A stretch of 64,000 nt of DNA. It comes from Telopea speciosissima. Its lineage: Eukaryota > Streptophyta > Magnoliopsida > Proteales > Proteaceae. The notes beneath the pieces are model-generated. The model worked only from the letters and a program-made list of their open reading frames with translations, ran no database searches and was not told where the DNA came from. Position numbers and translations under genes: made by a program. Location of the stretch: contig NC_057922.1 in the NCBI RefSeq assembly GCF_018873765.1, forward strand, positions 8,259,563 to 8,323,562, in the 5' to 3' direction. Shown in pieces: positions 33,093 through 49,901 of this stretch (its first letter is position 1; each line of letters starts with the position of its first letter).

Positions 33093-33154
33093 TGAAAAAA
33101 TGGAATTCCCATCCTCTCATGAGTCATAAACTCGTAGTATATTTCTCAGAAGAA

Positions 33155-33318
33155 CATAATTGTCAAGACAACGCCATAGGCATTCAAGCCCCTTGGGTGC
33201 CTTTGTCGATCGTCTTGATTGCTTAGTGGATCGCCATGGTCATCTTGATCGCCTTGTTGGTATCGCCTTACGTCCACTCTTCTCACATCTTGAGTCACCT
33301 AGACCCGTGATGACTATG
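33155..33318. mobile_element. 8-bp-TSD (hAT-type) MITE, copy 1
   Basis: Ends CATAATTGTCA and TGATGACTATG, flanked by CAGAAGAA (33147-33154) and CAAAAGAA (33319-33326), 7 of 8 matching. Same family as 37615-37781 and 42480-42635. No coding capacity. Confidence 0.82.
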
Positions 33319-34006
33319 CAAAAGAAATTACCTCAAGTTGACAAATCATGAAAAACTGAACGATCACTGTTATCACTAAAAGCCCTCCCTAAGCCATTTC
33401 ATGATGTGAATTGAAAGATAATTCCAATGACTTCTGAGTCAAATGTTATGTCTTAATCAAACATTCCAAATCTACCCAATGAGAGAACAGAACCATGCAC
33501 AAAAACCACCCTTGTGTTTTGAGTCCAGAGTCAAAATTATCTCCTCCAGACCCATTTTAGGCATTTAACGTTTCTCCCATATTGAAAAAATATATTATTT
33601 TTCTATATAAAGTGCCAAACACGTTCTTTCATTTCATCCATTTCTTTCCCCCCACCACTTTATCAACTCTGAAGATTAGAAGACTGTGAACTTCAAAATG
33701 CATTTCACCCATTTAAAATCAACCCACGCGGGATGCAAAGGTCCTACCAGAGAGTACTGATCGAGAGACCACCACCATCATCATCTCTTTTCCGGTCTTC
33801 CCTGACATATCCGTTGAGCAACGGATCCTTACTTTCTTACCCGCCCGACCAGATTCAAATTATCTTCTCAGAAAAAAAAAAGAGAGAAAGGTAAAAAAGC
33901 TACCCACTAACCCAACCGCTTTTTCTTAATATAAAAAGAACCATAAAAAAGCCTAACCCCTTATTGTCCCATGTCTTCTCACTTCTCCTCCTCTATCTAA
34001 TGCCTA

Positions 34007-34900
34007 ATGGGGAGTTGCATTAGCAAATGCCGGCCTCGTCCACCTTCTCACAAACACAAACAAGAATCTCTTCTGGTTCATGACAAGCTTGTTATCTCTC
34101 AAGCTCCTACAATTCCTGATCATATCCCTCTCCCAAACAAACAATCTAATTCTCTTATCTCATCTCCTTCACCTTCTTCAGATTCTTGCATTTCTAATAT
34201 CACTACTACTAGTACTTGTTCCACATCAACCTTGTCTTCTTCTTCTTCATCGACATGTTCATCTTCTGCATTGGTTTCCAAGGATCGATCTTTCTCAAAT
34301 GAGTTCTTATGGGCTCGTTTAAAGGAGAACCCACATATAATTCCACATGGACTTGATCCAGTGAAGGAAACTCCTGTCAAGGGTCTTAAATCTGTAGCTC
34401 CCAAGTTTCCAACTCGGAAATTGGATTCATCACCTTCTAAATCAGGAAGAATTGGGCTTCCACCACAAAAGAGAGGTCGCGATAGCTCGCCGACGCTTTC
34501 TCAACAAAGGAGTTTCAGGAAAGAGTTTGAGAGAACTCAATCTACAAGCAGCTCCCTTCCTAGAAGAAACTTTGGTTCTCCTTCTCCTAGTAGAAGGTTT
34601 AATGGTGATCCATGTAGCAGGGGAATTCCATTAAATGCAACCAAGAGAAGCAATTCACCAAACAGGAGCTGTGCAAGGAAGGAAAATCTCCAGCTTAGAA
34701 GTCCTATAAACAAAGTAAGTAGAGATGGGTTATCTCAATTAATGAGGAAGAGAGAGACTTGTACTCATCACATCCAAGATGGTATTAATAATGATCAAAA
34801 TTCAGTAGGAGCTATGGTGTGTAACAAAGATAGCAACTCTCTTCCCATAGATGATCTTAATAACCCTCTAATTTCTTTGGATTGCTTCATCTTCCTTTGA
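34007..34900 (+). CDS. Ser-rich, N-myristoylation-type plant protein
   Basis: Single-exon open frame of 297 codons. It begins MGSCISKC: Gly2 with Ser6-type context fits N-myristoylation, and Cys4/Cys8 could be palmitoylated, so attachment to the plasma membrane is likely (inference). Residues about 52-98 are almost all Ser/Thr. A conserved-looking block follows (SFSNEFLWARLKENPHII, near 103-120), then a basic, Ser/Pro/Arg-rich middle (QRSFRKEF, SPSRRF, SPNRSCARKENLQLRSP) that looks phosphorylated and disordered. No enzyme domain is recognisable; similar plant proteins are annotated as unknown or SRRM-like. A polyadenylation-type AATAAA lies at 35046-35051. The start has no competing upstream in-frame ATG. 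Confidence 0.85.
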   Translation: MGSCISKCRPRPPSHKHKQESLLVHDKLVISQAPTIPDHIPLPNKQSNSLISSPSPSSDSCISNITTTSTCSTSTLSSSSSSTCSSSALVSKDRSFSNEFLWARLKENPHIIPHGLDPVKETPVKGLKSVAPKFPTRKLDSSPSKSGRIGLPPQKRGRDSSPTLSQQRSFRKEFERTQSTSSSLPRRNFGSPSPSRRFNGDPCSRGIPLNATKRSNSPNRSCARKENLQLRSPINKVSRDGLSQLMRKRETCTHHIQDGINNDQNSVGAMVCNKDSNSLPIDDLNNPLISLDCFIFL

Positions 34901-36934
34901 GGAGAAAAGGTTTTTGGTTTGCAGATTTGTGTGTTCATATATTAAAGTGGGGGTTTTCATTTATGTCTTTTCTTTACTTTGTATTCTTTTCATGTTTTTT
35001 GTAAACAGGCTTGAAGAATTGGGATTGTTTGATTACCTAAATCAAAATAAACAAGAGAAGTGTCATTAGGGTTTGTGTATCAACTCCCTTGTTATGACTT
35101 AGACATGATAATTCAAGTCTCTTTAAGGTAGATCCCTATGGCGGATGGAGAGGATGAATATAGCCCTTAGAGATTGAGGACAGAGAGAGACAAACACCCT
35201 AAATGGGGTTGACTTGCTTCACTAGGACTTCTGCAAGGCCTGACCAAGTCCAGCCCAGGTTGGCCTTAGGCTTTGTTTGTCCAGTAGGACTTGAGCAGGT
35301 GAGCTTGGGCTGAAAGCAAGGTTCCATTCTGGACCGGGTTAGACCATGGTTCGAGTAATCGGAAAGAAATGTCCATATTCTGCAAAGGATTGGAAGCCAT
35401 CTCCTTTGAGGTTAGAAATAGGTTTCTTTCCATTCAGTCTCCGAGTCCCATACTCCTAGAAATAGCTAGACATCTTGCCTCATCTTCTGATCTCTCCCGA
35501 ATTTCTTCCTGTCCCATACTAATCTAAATAGCACTTTAATTTTCCATTTTCCCAAGAACAAGTTTTCCTGTCTAATTTGCTTTGTCTAGGTTTCCCCATT
35601 GCATATTTCTTAAAAAGATTGAACGGAAAAAATGCTGCTTGTTCACGTGGTTCTTGCATTCACACAGGAGAATGAAATTAACGCCCATCCCATTAAATGA
35701 AAAATCTCATATATGTTGATGCCCTTGCGGTCACTCTCATTACCCTAGGATTAATTATTATCACTCTCCCAAGATAAACCATTTTGGCAATTAGCCCTAG
35801 GCTTTTCCTTTTGCTTTTGCACTAGCACACTCTTCTTCTTCTCAGCCAGCGCTTGGGGTTTGGTTTCAGGCTTTTCATTGTATGACTACAGTGAAATACA
35901 ATACATGATCATTAAAGTAGGCCGCAGAATAGACATGAAGTTGATTTCAATTTCAATATTGAAACAGGTCCTGAGCTATTTCACTATTTTAAATGAAGTG
36001 ATTTCAATTTCTCATGAATAATGTGAAAACAAAATATCAAACACCATAATTTCAATTTATGACCCCACAAAATTGAAATAGAAATCATACCAAAACAGCC
36101 CTAACGAGGCCATCTCATGACTTCTTGCAGCATTTTAACATTATTAAAGTCATGGAATAGTTTAAGTTACCCTTCCAATTGATAACCTTACGAGTTACAA
36201 TACTGCCGGTTGCGAATGATGGTTCCAGTCAACAGAACTAACTGCTCGCTGGCATAAGAGATTGCTTGTTTGCCTCCCTTACCTATCTCCTAAACCTAAT
36301 TTCGACCTTCTATCTGAAAAACAACATGCTCAATCATGGATTTAGGAATATCCACCGATATCAGATTGATTTGCGAAAAATCTTTAAAAGGCAAAATCGT
36401 TCGATCCAACTTGATGCAGCCAATCAGCATCAATATCAATATCTGCAATGACCGAGCAATGTGAACTAAACCCCTGTGCTCGATATTCCCAATTCTAGAT
36501 AAAGTGTGAGCCATAAGCCAAAGGCCAGTGATGACATGCAGAAAAGGTATACAGGGTTACTTGTGTACAGATGGGTAAGTGTTACCTTTTTTTGGTGAAG
36601 GGGTAAGTGTAACCTAGATACTTAGTATGCTGGCTTAGCTTAGTGCCTAATTTAATAGAGGCCAAGTTAGAAAGCACTTGATAATCAAGAAAGAAGGGGA
36701 GTGAGTTTCTGGCCAAAGAATATTTCTTCCCTTTCGACTGAATCGGCTCTTAGGGATAGCATTCAGGGAATCAGGGCAAATTGCCAGGTAATGTCGGATA
36801 GAAACTGCAATTGGAGAATGCTTCTCAATTCATCATTTTCCAGAAATTTTCAAGTTATGACAATGGGCGATTCTAATAGAGCTATGCATCTTTCACTCAA
36901 TATCTCTACAACACTACCAACTGATACCTCAGGT
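34901..36934. other. 3' flank and intergenic sequence
   Basis: After the AATAAA at 35046 I see no exon, RNA gene or clear element border up to 36934; short open frames here lack codon structure. Confidence 0.5.
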
Positions 36935-36943
36935 TTTAATAAT

Positions 36944-37123
36944 GGGGAAAAACACGCTAGGTCACGTGACCCCTGCGCCCAGACAGGAGCACGCAAAAGT
37001 ACCGCCCTGCCCCCTCCCCAAATGAAATAAAAAATCGCATCTATATCGATTACCCTTGCGTGCACTCTCATTGGCCCCCACTCTGGTGCAGGCGCTACTC
37101 AACCACACAGCAATCTCTTGCCC
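36944..37123. mobile_element. candidate Mutator-type MITE
   Basis: A 9-bp perfect but AT-rich duplication TTTAATAAT (36935-36943, 37124-37132) flanks 180 bp beginning GGGGAAAAACACG and ending GCAATCTCTTGCCC. The inverted ends are weak (GGG.AA.A), so this rests mainly on the duplication. The interior is GC-rich, unlike its surroundings. Confidence 0.5.
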
Positions 37124-37363
37124 TTTAATAATATTCGCTTTTAACACAAGAAAATCTAAAATAAATGCCATCCATATCCAGTGTTTCTTTACATGCACAT
37201 GCAATGAGAAAGGCTAGTTCCAGTTCAATGTGATTTGAACCAGATGGAACAAAAAGAGAAACAATGGATTAAAAGCACACATTATCACACAATTAAATGC
37301 CATGAGTTGCTAGTACTATCAACAGTCGCCAAAACAATTTGCAAAGAAGAAGATACAGGAAGG

Positions 37364-41850
<4,487 letters not shown>

Positions 41851-42479
41851 TATCCAGACCAAATTGCTCCACCACAGAAAAATCTGAAGACAAACATCAG
41901 AAAGAGGAGACTGAAAAAATTAATGTCTTGTAAATGCTCAATTCCAAAGTAAGACAACTGGATGCTAAACCAAATTCAGGCATAATATGAAACAAACAAG
42001 ACAAGCAGGAAGTCAATACAACTATCGTAAATCATAAGATCAACATAAACCCAAGACTGAATGTCCAATTGAATAGCCACAGAACATGCATATCCACCAA
42101 CAGAAGTCATCACCAGAGACATTAACAAACAATATAGAAACATGGTAGCCCTGTTATCCAGATACTAAATGAAAAATAAAACGAAAAAACAGAAAGAAGA
42201 AGCAAAGAATGACCTCCTAAAGCAAGCAAATAGTACCAGATACCCACATAGAAACATTAAAATTACATGAAATCACTGAAGTTAAGGAGAGGGAGGGGGA
42301 AAACATGGAAAAAATCAGGTAGCTGGTATAACCACTGTTTTAAAAGTAACTCAACTCCCTAAACAGCAGCTTACCTAATAATAAGGATGAGAAGCAGCAG
42401 ATAGATTTCCAAGGAAAGAAAAGAATAACCCTATTAGTGCTCTTTGAGTGTCATCTAGAATGAATCTATTACTTTGAAT

Positions 42480-42635
42480 CATAGTTGTCAAGGCGTAACC
42501 TAAGCGACGCCTAGGCGTCCAGGCGCCTCGATTGACTTGGCGGGTGCCTTGGACGCCTTAACCACCTAGTTGGTATTGCCTTGATTTTTTACCCTCTCTG
42601 ACGCCTTGGATCGCCTATCTGCCGTGACAACTATG
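42480..42635. mobile_element. 8-bp-TSD (hAT-type) MITE, copy 3
   Basis: A perfect duplication CTTTGAAT (42472-42479, 42636-42643) flanks 156 bp with ends CATAGTTGTCA and TGACAACTATG. The interior carries GGCG and CCTAGG repeats. This is the best-preserved member of the family in the window. Confidence 0.9.
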
Positions 42636-42872
42636 CTTTGAATTGTTGAATGCCAAAAGTACCATTGCTTAATTAAACATTTACATAGAAGACTTGAGTT
42701 TCCCTCCTGGATTCTTCCCAAACCCAAACTAACATTCTCTTCACGTTTACATATAGTATTCCAATGTACAAGGTCGTCTATCTGTTCATTATATGAAAGC
42801 CTTGAAATCCAAGAGGTTGTAAATGTTTAGTTGGAAAAGGTTGATTTGGTGAGAGTTCTCCTATTTACCAAA

Positions 42873-45574
42873 TGTAAAGAATCCCAGAACCTGTAACCAG
42901 TGCCTGGTAAAGAGAAGAGAGAAGACAGAAAGAGATGGAAAGAAGAGAGAACAATGGGAGAAAAGGGTTGTGCGATAGAATATTACTTCTACCATACCAG
43001 CCAACACATATTTATATTAAGCCAAAACAGAATTACAAAAGCAATGTAACTCTTACCTAATTAAGCCTAAAGCCTAAAACAAGAAACTTACTTAGACTAG
43101 GAAACTAACAATTAAAGACATAAACTAATAAAAGGAAACCACAATAGGGGGACTCCCCCTATTGTGTTACATATCTCTTAACACTCCCCCTCAAGCTGGA
43201 GTATACACGTATCATAAGAAAGCTCCAGCTTGGACCAACAAGAACAAATATGAAAGGCAACACCAGTCTTGAACACATGCAGTCATAGACACCAGCGAGC
43301 TCAAAGGAGCACTCCAAGCAATAAATCCATCAACAATAGCAGCCCAGACAAATCCAATCAGCTACATGTCAACACCAAAAGCTCTTCTCAAGGAAGTCAA
43401 CAAAATGCAGCACCCAACGACTACATCAAACGTCATTTCCAATGAAGGCAACAAAATGCAAGCCCAGTGACTACACAAAATCAGATAACAGGTGCAGCTC
43501 CAATGGCTACACAAAATCTCATAAAAAGTGCAGCTCCAGTGAGTACACAAAATCCCATAAAAGGTGCAGCTCCAATGGCTACACAAAATCCCAAAAAAGC
43601 GCAGCACCAGTGACTACACAAAAGCCCATAAAAGTGCAGCTACAATGGCTACACAAAAGCCATTCTCAAGGAAGGCAATCCAACAACAATCATACTCACT
43701 CTTGAGTCCCAAACACCAAAAAAAAAAATCTCAGATAAAATTGCTTGTATTAGACATCTCCAATCTCCCCCTCACGTGTAGCATTACACGTGAACAAATA
43801 ATTCAGAGAATATTCCACCAATACATGGCAACAATAAATATCATCCCATAACAAATAAGATCCCAATAATCTTCAATCAAGAGCAGCCACATAAAATCGC
43901 CAATAAAAGAAGCACCCCTCATGATAGCAAATAAAATCCCACACCAACACAATCCAGGGTCTACCAAAGCAAGATAATGGCAAATTTGTAATTAATCCAT
44001 CAATCCCAATGTAATCCCAATCTTAAAACCCAACTATTGATCCACCCAAGAGAGGTAAAACATAAGTACATGGAAGTTGTGGCAATCTGGCAATTAATTA
44101 AAATTTTCAAGTGGCTCTTGGATAGATAAATAGAGGAATGGCAGAATGGTAAATAACTCAAAGTTGAAAAAAAGGGAAGGCATATCTGTAATTTAGATGA
44201 AATCTAATTACAAATACCATCCAAGGCAAAAGGGTAATCTTGGAATGAAAAGTAAAATAAGGACATGAGGGACTTAGTGCTAATAGGAGGGGTATAATTG
44301 GAAAATTCAAATAATAAAATAAAGGACAAAGGAATATGGAAAGCAATCAAAGCACTTATCATATTCTACCAATTTGTAGAGGAAGTCTTCTTCCTCACGA
44401 AACCATCTGGAGCAAGAACCACGGAGGTTGAGACCTTCACGCGACGAGAAGAAAACCACGGCTAATCGCAAATTGCAAGAGATCAGCAAGCATAATCAAC
44501 ACAACTGTGACTATCTTCAACAAGTGCAAATCGATACCCAGATCAGCAAACAAAAAGCAGGAGCAGTCATTGACTCCATCGACCAAACCTTTGAACCAGT
44601 AAATATCAGAAACCATAGCAGCAGTAGCAATAATAGAAGACAGAAGGGGTTTCAGCAACAGGAAAGCTCCAACAGCAATCGACTAGGGTTTGAAAACCAA
44701 GAAAACCAGCGGTATATAAATCTTCTTCAACTTCTTCGATCACGATCGATCGATCGAAAAACCAATCATCAAGGAATTTATTAACAGCGAGCCAAAAGGG
44801 GGCATTACCATCTTCAGTAACCTACCAAGAACAGCAACTTTCTTGGACCATGAAATCACCAGCAATCGATTGCATCAAATAGCAGCAAAGGTAACTAACT
44901 AAGCAAATAAATCTTCGAGAACCATCAAGAACACTGGTTACCAAGTAAATGCCTTTGACAATGACAAAAAATAGCGGCAAACAAATAAAACGACAACATA
45001 CGACCGACAGTAGCACGCCAAGAGGAATCGATTCAGGTATAATCAAGGGGAAGCAGCGGCCACTCATCAGCAAACAAATCGACACGGCAGGTTTTCAATT
45101 AACACCATCAATAAACTTCGATCAACATGGATTGATCAGCAACATCAGCATACGAAACCCTAGTTCTTTTTCTTCTATGAACTAGGGTTCCCTTCTTCAA
45201 ACTGGAAACCCTAGACGACTCTCAAAACAGCAATCACGAAGAGAACCAGGTATTGGTTACTGCTCTGATACCATGTAAAGAATCCCAGAACCTGTAACCA
45301 GTGCCTGGTAAAGAGAAGAGAGAAGACAGAAAGAGACGGAGAAGAAGAGAGAAAAGGGTTGTGCGATAAAATATTACTTCTATTGTACCAGCCAACACAT
45401 ATTTATATTAAGCCAAAACAGAATTACAAAAGGAATATAACTCTTACCTAATTAAGCCTAAAGCCTAAAACAAGAAACTCACTTAGACTAGGAAACTAAC
45501 AATTAAAGACATAAACTAATAAAAGGAAACCAAGATAGGGGGAGTCCCCCTATCGTGTTACATATCTCTTAACA
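42873..45574 (-). mobile_element. non-autonomous LTR retrotransposon, minus strand
   Basis: LTRs 42873-43183 and 45274-45574 (TG...CA). Primer site TGGTATCAGAGC on the minus strand at 45273-45262, purine tract adjoining 43184. Flanks CCAAA (42868-42872) and CTAAA (45575-45579) match at 4 of 5. No gag or pol domain. The leader and middle resemble the element at 23237-26217, but the LTR sequence is different. A ~36-bp tandem array lies at 43440-43670. Confidence 0.88.
43440..43670. repeat. ~36-bp tandem array inside LTR element
   Basis: About six copies of a unit with CATAAAAGGTGCAGCTCCAA and TGGCTACACAAAATC. Copies vary by substitutions and 1-2 base indels. It occupies the same relative place as the array at 25003-25365, but the unit sequence is different. 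Confidence 0.85.
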
Positions 45575-46209
45575 CTAAAGAAATTTTCCCAGAGTTGAAT
45601 TACCTACCTTCTGACTAACTAGGTCCCTAAATCAACATATCTAGAGTCAGCAATAGAAGTAAACCCAGATGCATTTTGCAACCTTACAAACTAAAGTGTT
45701 ACAGAAAAGCATTACTACCTCCTCTTCAGATTTTATGTCAACATACTCTTGCTCTTGTTGACTCTAGGACCAATAATTCCCCTTAGGTTAAGAGATCCAG
45801 GTCTCATAACTCTCACGTAATATATTGTCAGTGTCTAAAATTGAGAAGCCAAATCCAAATCCTCAGGGTATGCAATAGCATTTGGTCTCTCTTCACTAAG
45901 TAACCTTGTTACCATTTCAGATCTTAAACAATCAATAAAAAGTAGAAACTGTAGATAACAAGGAGAAGAGATTAGGACAGCAACAAGAGAGTACTACCAA
46001 TTGGGAATGAAATGAATCTCCAATCGGTAGTTGTATATTTGTAATAAAAAAAAAAAGTAGGCCGAATGACAAGTATACCCTCACTTAATGTATCACATGT
46101 GTACTCCTACCTAATGTACCATGCACAGCACATGATTTAATGAACTAAGCCGTGAGGGTAGAACAAGTATACCCCAGCGGTACAACATAATAAGCTACTT
46201 AACACTCCC

Positions 46210-46880
46210 CCTCAAGCTGAAGCATAAATATCACCAGTGCGCAGCTTGGAGCATCCTTCAAGAAAAGCAGGTCAAAACAGTTGCTTTGTAAACATATCAC
46301 CCTAATGATTCCCAAAACTGATGAACGAAGTAGAAATCAGTTTATATTACAGCAGTTCTCACAAGATGACAATCGACCTCAATGTGTTTAGTCTGCTCAT
46401 GGAAATCAGGATTGTTGGCAATATAAATAGCTACTTGTTATTACAAAATATATCAATAGGATTAGTAATAGGAAACCCAAACTCTTGAAGAAGAGACTTC
46501 ACCCACATCAATTCAACTACAATATGAGACATATCTTTATACTCGGCTTCAACAATAAACCTCGCAATAGTGGTCTATTTCTTACTCCTCCAAGTAACAA
46601 GATTCACCAACAAAGATACAATAGCCAGTAGTAAATCTCCCATCACCTTCAACACCAGCCAAGTCAGCATCTGAGTATCCAATAAGATCAACATTTTGAT
46701 TAGGTCTTGTATATAAGACCCTTTCTTGGAGCACCTTTAAGATACTGCAAAATTCTATAAGTTGCCTCCCAATGGGCCCAATTGGGTGTCTCCCTAAACT
46801 GACTAATAATTCCTACTGCAAGAGAATATTTAGCCTGGTCACAATAAGATAAATGAGTTTGCCAACAAGCCTCCTTTACT
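46210..46880 (-). pseudogene. copia RT-end/RNase H remnant
   Basis: On the minus strand: RT-tail motif remnants (GKLIYL-like, with frameshifts), then RNase H pieces (EAEYKDMSHIVVELMWVKSL, LLQEFGFP), heavily broken by stops and small deletions. It reads toward the left LTR as expected for a minus-strand element. Confidence 0.7.
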
Positions 46881-46889
46881 GATGCTTGA

Positions 46890-47800
46890 CATGTTAAATC
46901 TCAGCGTGCAAAGTTTGAAGTTGCCAAGTTTCCCTCTGGTTTAGATCCTGAGTTTCAACCTATGAAAAGTCAATTATTTACAGGAGAAGAGGTGTCTTCA
47001 ATGAAAGAGGCTTTCTGTTGCATTCAGTGAATTTTCTCTCCTTCTTTTGCCCGATCTAAATCCTCTTCTTCGACCAAGAGTAGCTCTGCAGTTTTTACTG
47101 GTAGCAGTGGCCGTGTAAGTGACTCAGGTTTTCCTGGTTAAAGTCAAGGTCGAGGTTCAAAGGGAGGGACAGGACATGGGGTCTGTGGTGAGAGGACAGC
47201 AATATAATCGACCTTTACGCCAGGGTTCTCATTGTGGTAAGCCCAATCAAATTGTAGATAAGTGTTGGGCAAAGTATGGTAAACCTGAGTGGGTACAGCA
47301 ATTGGCCAATTTAGTAGTGATTGATGGGTGTTTTGACGCTGCATCGCATAACGAAACCAAGTCTGCCTCTACATCTGGAGCTATTCCATTAGGCTCTGTG
47401 TCTCAATATGTCTATAACCAGATACTTAAACATCTTCAGCAGCTTGAGTCTTCCACTTCTTCATCCACTGCCACACTCGCCCACTCAGGTACTACTGCCC
47501 TTCTTGCCTCTCCTCCTCTCCAGCCAGTTGAGTTATTGACTCTGATGCATTCAATAATATGACCAGTAATCTAATGTGTTTTCTTCTTTCCATACAACTG
47601 GTCATCCATCCCAGGTTACACTTGCTATTGAATCCTCTACTCAGGTTTCCAGTTTTGGTGTTGTTTATCCCACTTCATTGCCATTGTCGTCTGTTCTTCA
47701 TGTACCTCAATTGCCCTTGAATCTTTTATTTGTGAGTCAAATTAAAATTACTGTCTCTTTTTATCCTTCTTATGTGTCTTTCAAGATCTTCAGATAAGGA
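46890..47800 (+). pseudogene. copia gag and protease remnant, inverted segment
   Basis: Plus strand: a gag stretch (FEVAKFPSGLDPEF), a zinc-knuckle remnant in HCGKPNQIVDKCWAKYGKPEW (the first Cys is Ser and the His position is Gln), a Ser/Thr-rich spacer, then the protease end (SSVLHVPQLPLNLLFVSQI) in another frame. Frameshifts separate the parts and the zinc-binding set is incomplete. Confidence 0.75.
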
Positions 47801-47959
47801 ATACGATTAGTGGAGGGCATGGGTTGGGTGGGTTATATTATCTTGATTCTTGATGGTGATTTTTTTCTACTACTGCGTCTGCTACTTCTGTTGGTGTTTT
47901 CCCTTGGATTGGCATTACTGGTTAGGGCATTTGTTGCTCTCCTAGTGATGCAAATCTGA

Positions 47960-49150
47960 AGACATGTTCCAGAAGGAAGAAGTACAGAGAGGGGGCCAAT
48001 CCGTGGCCTAATAGCTACTGCTTTGTTTACTGATTTATGTGCCTTCCTACTTAGTTTATTTACTGTGATTTTGTCTTGGTTTACTCTAATTGAACCAGGT
48101 TCATTGTTTGGTTCAATTTAAGTTATATTAATTTCAGTTGCTACGTTAGCAATGTTTAATTGCTTGGGTCGTGGACGTCTTAAACGCATGTGAGGAGCGT
48201 GTGCCTTGTAAATAGGGGGATTTCCTAGTCCTATTCTGATTTTGACTTCTTGGCCTATTGGCTTATAAATAAACCAATTCATGGAAGCTCTCTCTTAACT
48301 CACAATTTCTAAAATTGAAGCCATTGCTATTGTTGTCTTCTGCAACTTGAAGATTTACCTTGTGTTTGATCAAGGTTGAAGGAGTTGGTGTATGATCCAA
48401 TCGACACCTTGAGGTGTGAAGCTAGGGTGGATCGTCTACTATTATTATTCAAGTTCTCTTGCTGATTTGCTGGTTTGGAAACTTCATTCTCAGATCATAG
48501 ACATTACAAGTAAGCTTGTTCATGAATTTTCTGCAACCAGAACCTAGCTTTTCTAGAAGATAATATACAAGGTTATTTTCTAGATTAAGCAAACCAGCCA
48601 TCCAATCAAATCTGAAATTCCTAGCATACCTTCATTAACCCTAGAACAGAACTCAATTCAAATTTGAGCCAGGTCTAACCTCTGGATTTAAATATAAATC
48701 TGTTTTCTCTATTCTACCCCTACTCCTAACCCCCCCCCCCCCACCATTAAAGCTACAATTTAGATCTTCAACCCTATACCCGATTCTGATTTCTTTACCT
48801 ATTAACCTACTGAATCAGATTACAATATATCTGAGATCAGTGACCTAACCCCATCATCTAAACCCTAAAACCAGTACCTGAAATTACCTTAATACCCTCA
48901 CTCCTATTACTACCACTAGGACCACCTCATTCCTACACATCTAACCACACGATTGACCTGAAACTTTCAGCATAGTTTCCCCCTCTACATTCCCGACACT
49001 CGATACTAATCCTATACCCACCCATCCATCTAATTTTCTGTTAGTTGCAATCACCCTAACCTGAACCTATCCTTTGAATATTGATCTTGGTTTTGGCTAC
49101 TGATTTGAATTCTCAAACCAATGAATATTGATCTTGGTTTCTACATTACC
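47960..49150. mobile_element. insert between protease and integrase remnants
   Basis: About 1.2 kb interrupts the plus-strand copia segment. 48200-48480 has promoter- and leader-like features (GGCTTATAAATAAACC followed by a pyrimidine-rich leader), as in an LTR. The phrase GAATATTGATCTTGGTTT occurs twice near 49077 and 49121. Exact borders were not resolved. Confidence 0.4.
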
Positions 49151-49159
49151 TAGCTTCAA

Positions 49160-49440
49160 CAAATGGTTCTTGCATGCAAATTTATCTCCCGTAAAGAGTG
49201 TAAAGCTTTTGAGCTTGGCAAACATCACCATACTTCCTTTCCTACATGGGATGTTTCTAGAAGTCAATCTTTGTTTTTATTAGTTCACTCAGATATTTGG
49301 AGTCCTTGTCGTGTCCAGAGTCGGTCCAGTTTCATCATTTATGTACTGTGTTACTTTAGTGGACGATCACTCACGCTTGGCTTGGTTGTATTTACTGAAA
49401 GATTGTCCAGAGTGTTTATCTGTCTTTATTAACTCTTTAT
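49160..49440 (+). pseudogene. copia integrase N-terminal remnant
   Basis: Plus strand: CKAFELGKHHHTSF, then SLFLLVHSDIWSPCRVQSR with the first catalytic Asp in HSDIW, then after a frameshift DDHSRLAWLYLL carrying the second Asp region. The rest of integrase is missing. Confidence 0.8.
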
Positions 49441-49901
49441 AATGAAATAAAAACACAGTGTGGTGCTTCTCTTTAAATTTTTCTCTGATACCATGTAACA
49501 GTTTCAGACCTAGAACAATCAATGATAAGAAGTAGAACTGTAGATAAGAAGGAAAAGAAGAGATTATGGCAGGAACAAGAGAGTACTACCGATTGGACAG
49601 ACGATAGTTATATATTTATAATGAAAAATAGGGCCACATTACACAAACTAATGGCTTGGTAGTTCGACACAGTGCACAGGGCAGATGATTTAGAGATGAG
49701 CACAATATGTGTATAGTTCAGTTTGTGAAGGAGATAACCACTGTGAAAAAAGTTGGTTGAATGACAAGTATACCCTTACTTAATGTACCACTCATGTGTA
49801 CCCCCACTTAATGTAACATGCACGTGACTAAATGAACTAAGCCACAAGGGAATGACAAGTTTAACACCTGCAGTACAACATAATAAGCTACTTACAAACC
49901 T

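Larger units (their letters stand above)
45907..49896 (-). mobile_element. copia element (minus strand) with internally inverted gag-integrase
   Basis: LTRs 45907-46204 and 49494-49896 face the minus strand. Perfect target duplication AACCT (45902-45906, 49897-49901). Primer site on the minus strand at 49493-49482 and a purine tract adjoining 46205. The right LTR carries about 120 bp absent from the left. RNase H remnants next to the left LTR are in the expected minus orientation. Gag, protease and integrase remnants (46890-49440) are on the plus strand, i.e. inverted; RT is absent. Confidence 0.88.

Noticed and set aside
44428..44784. 118-codon frame in the minus-strand LTR element
   Set aside because: Antisense to the element, Gln/Asn-rich low complexity, not shared as a frame with the related element.
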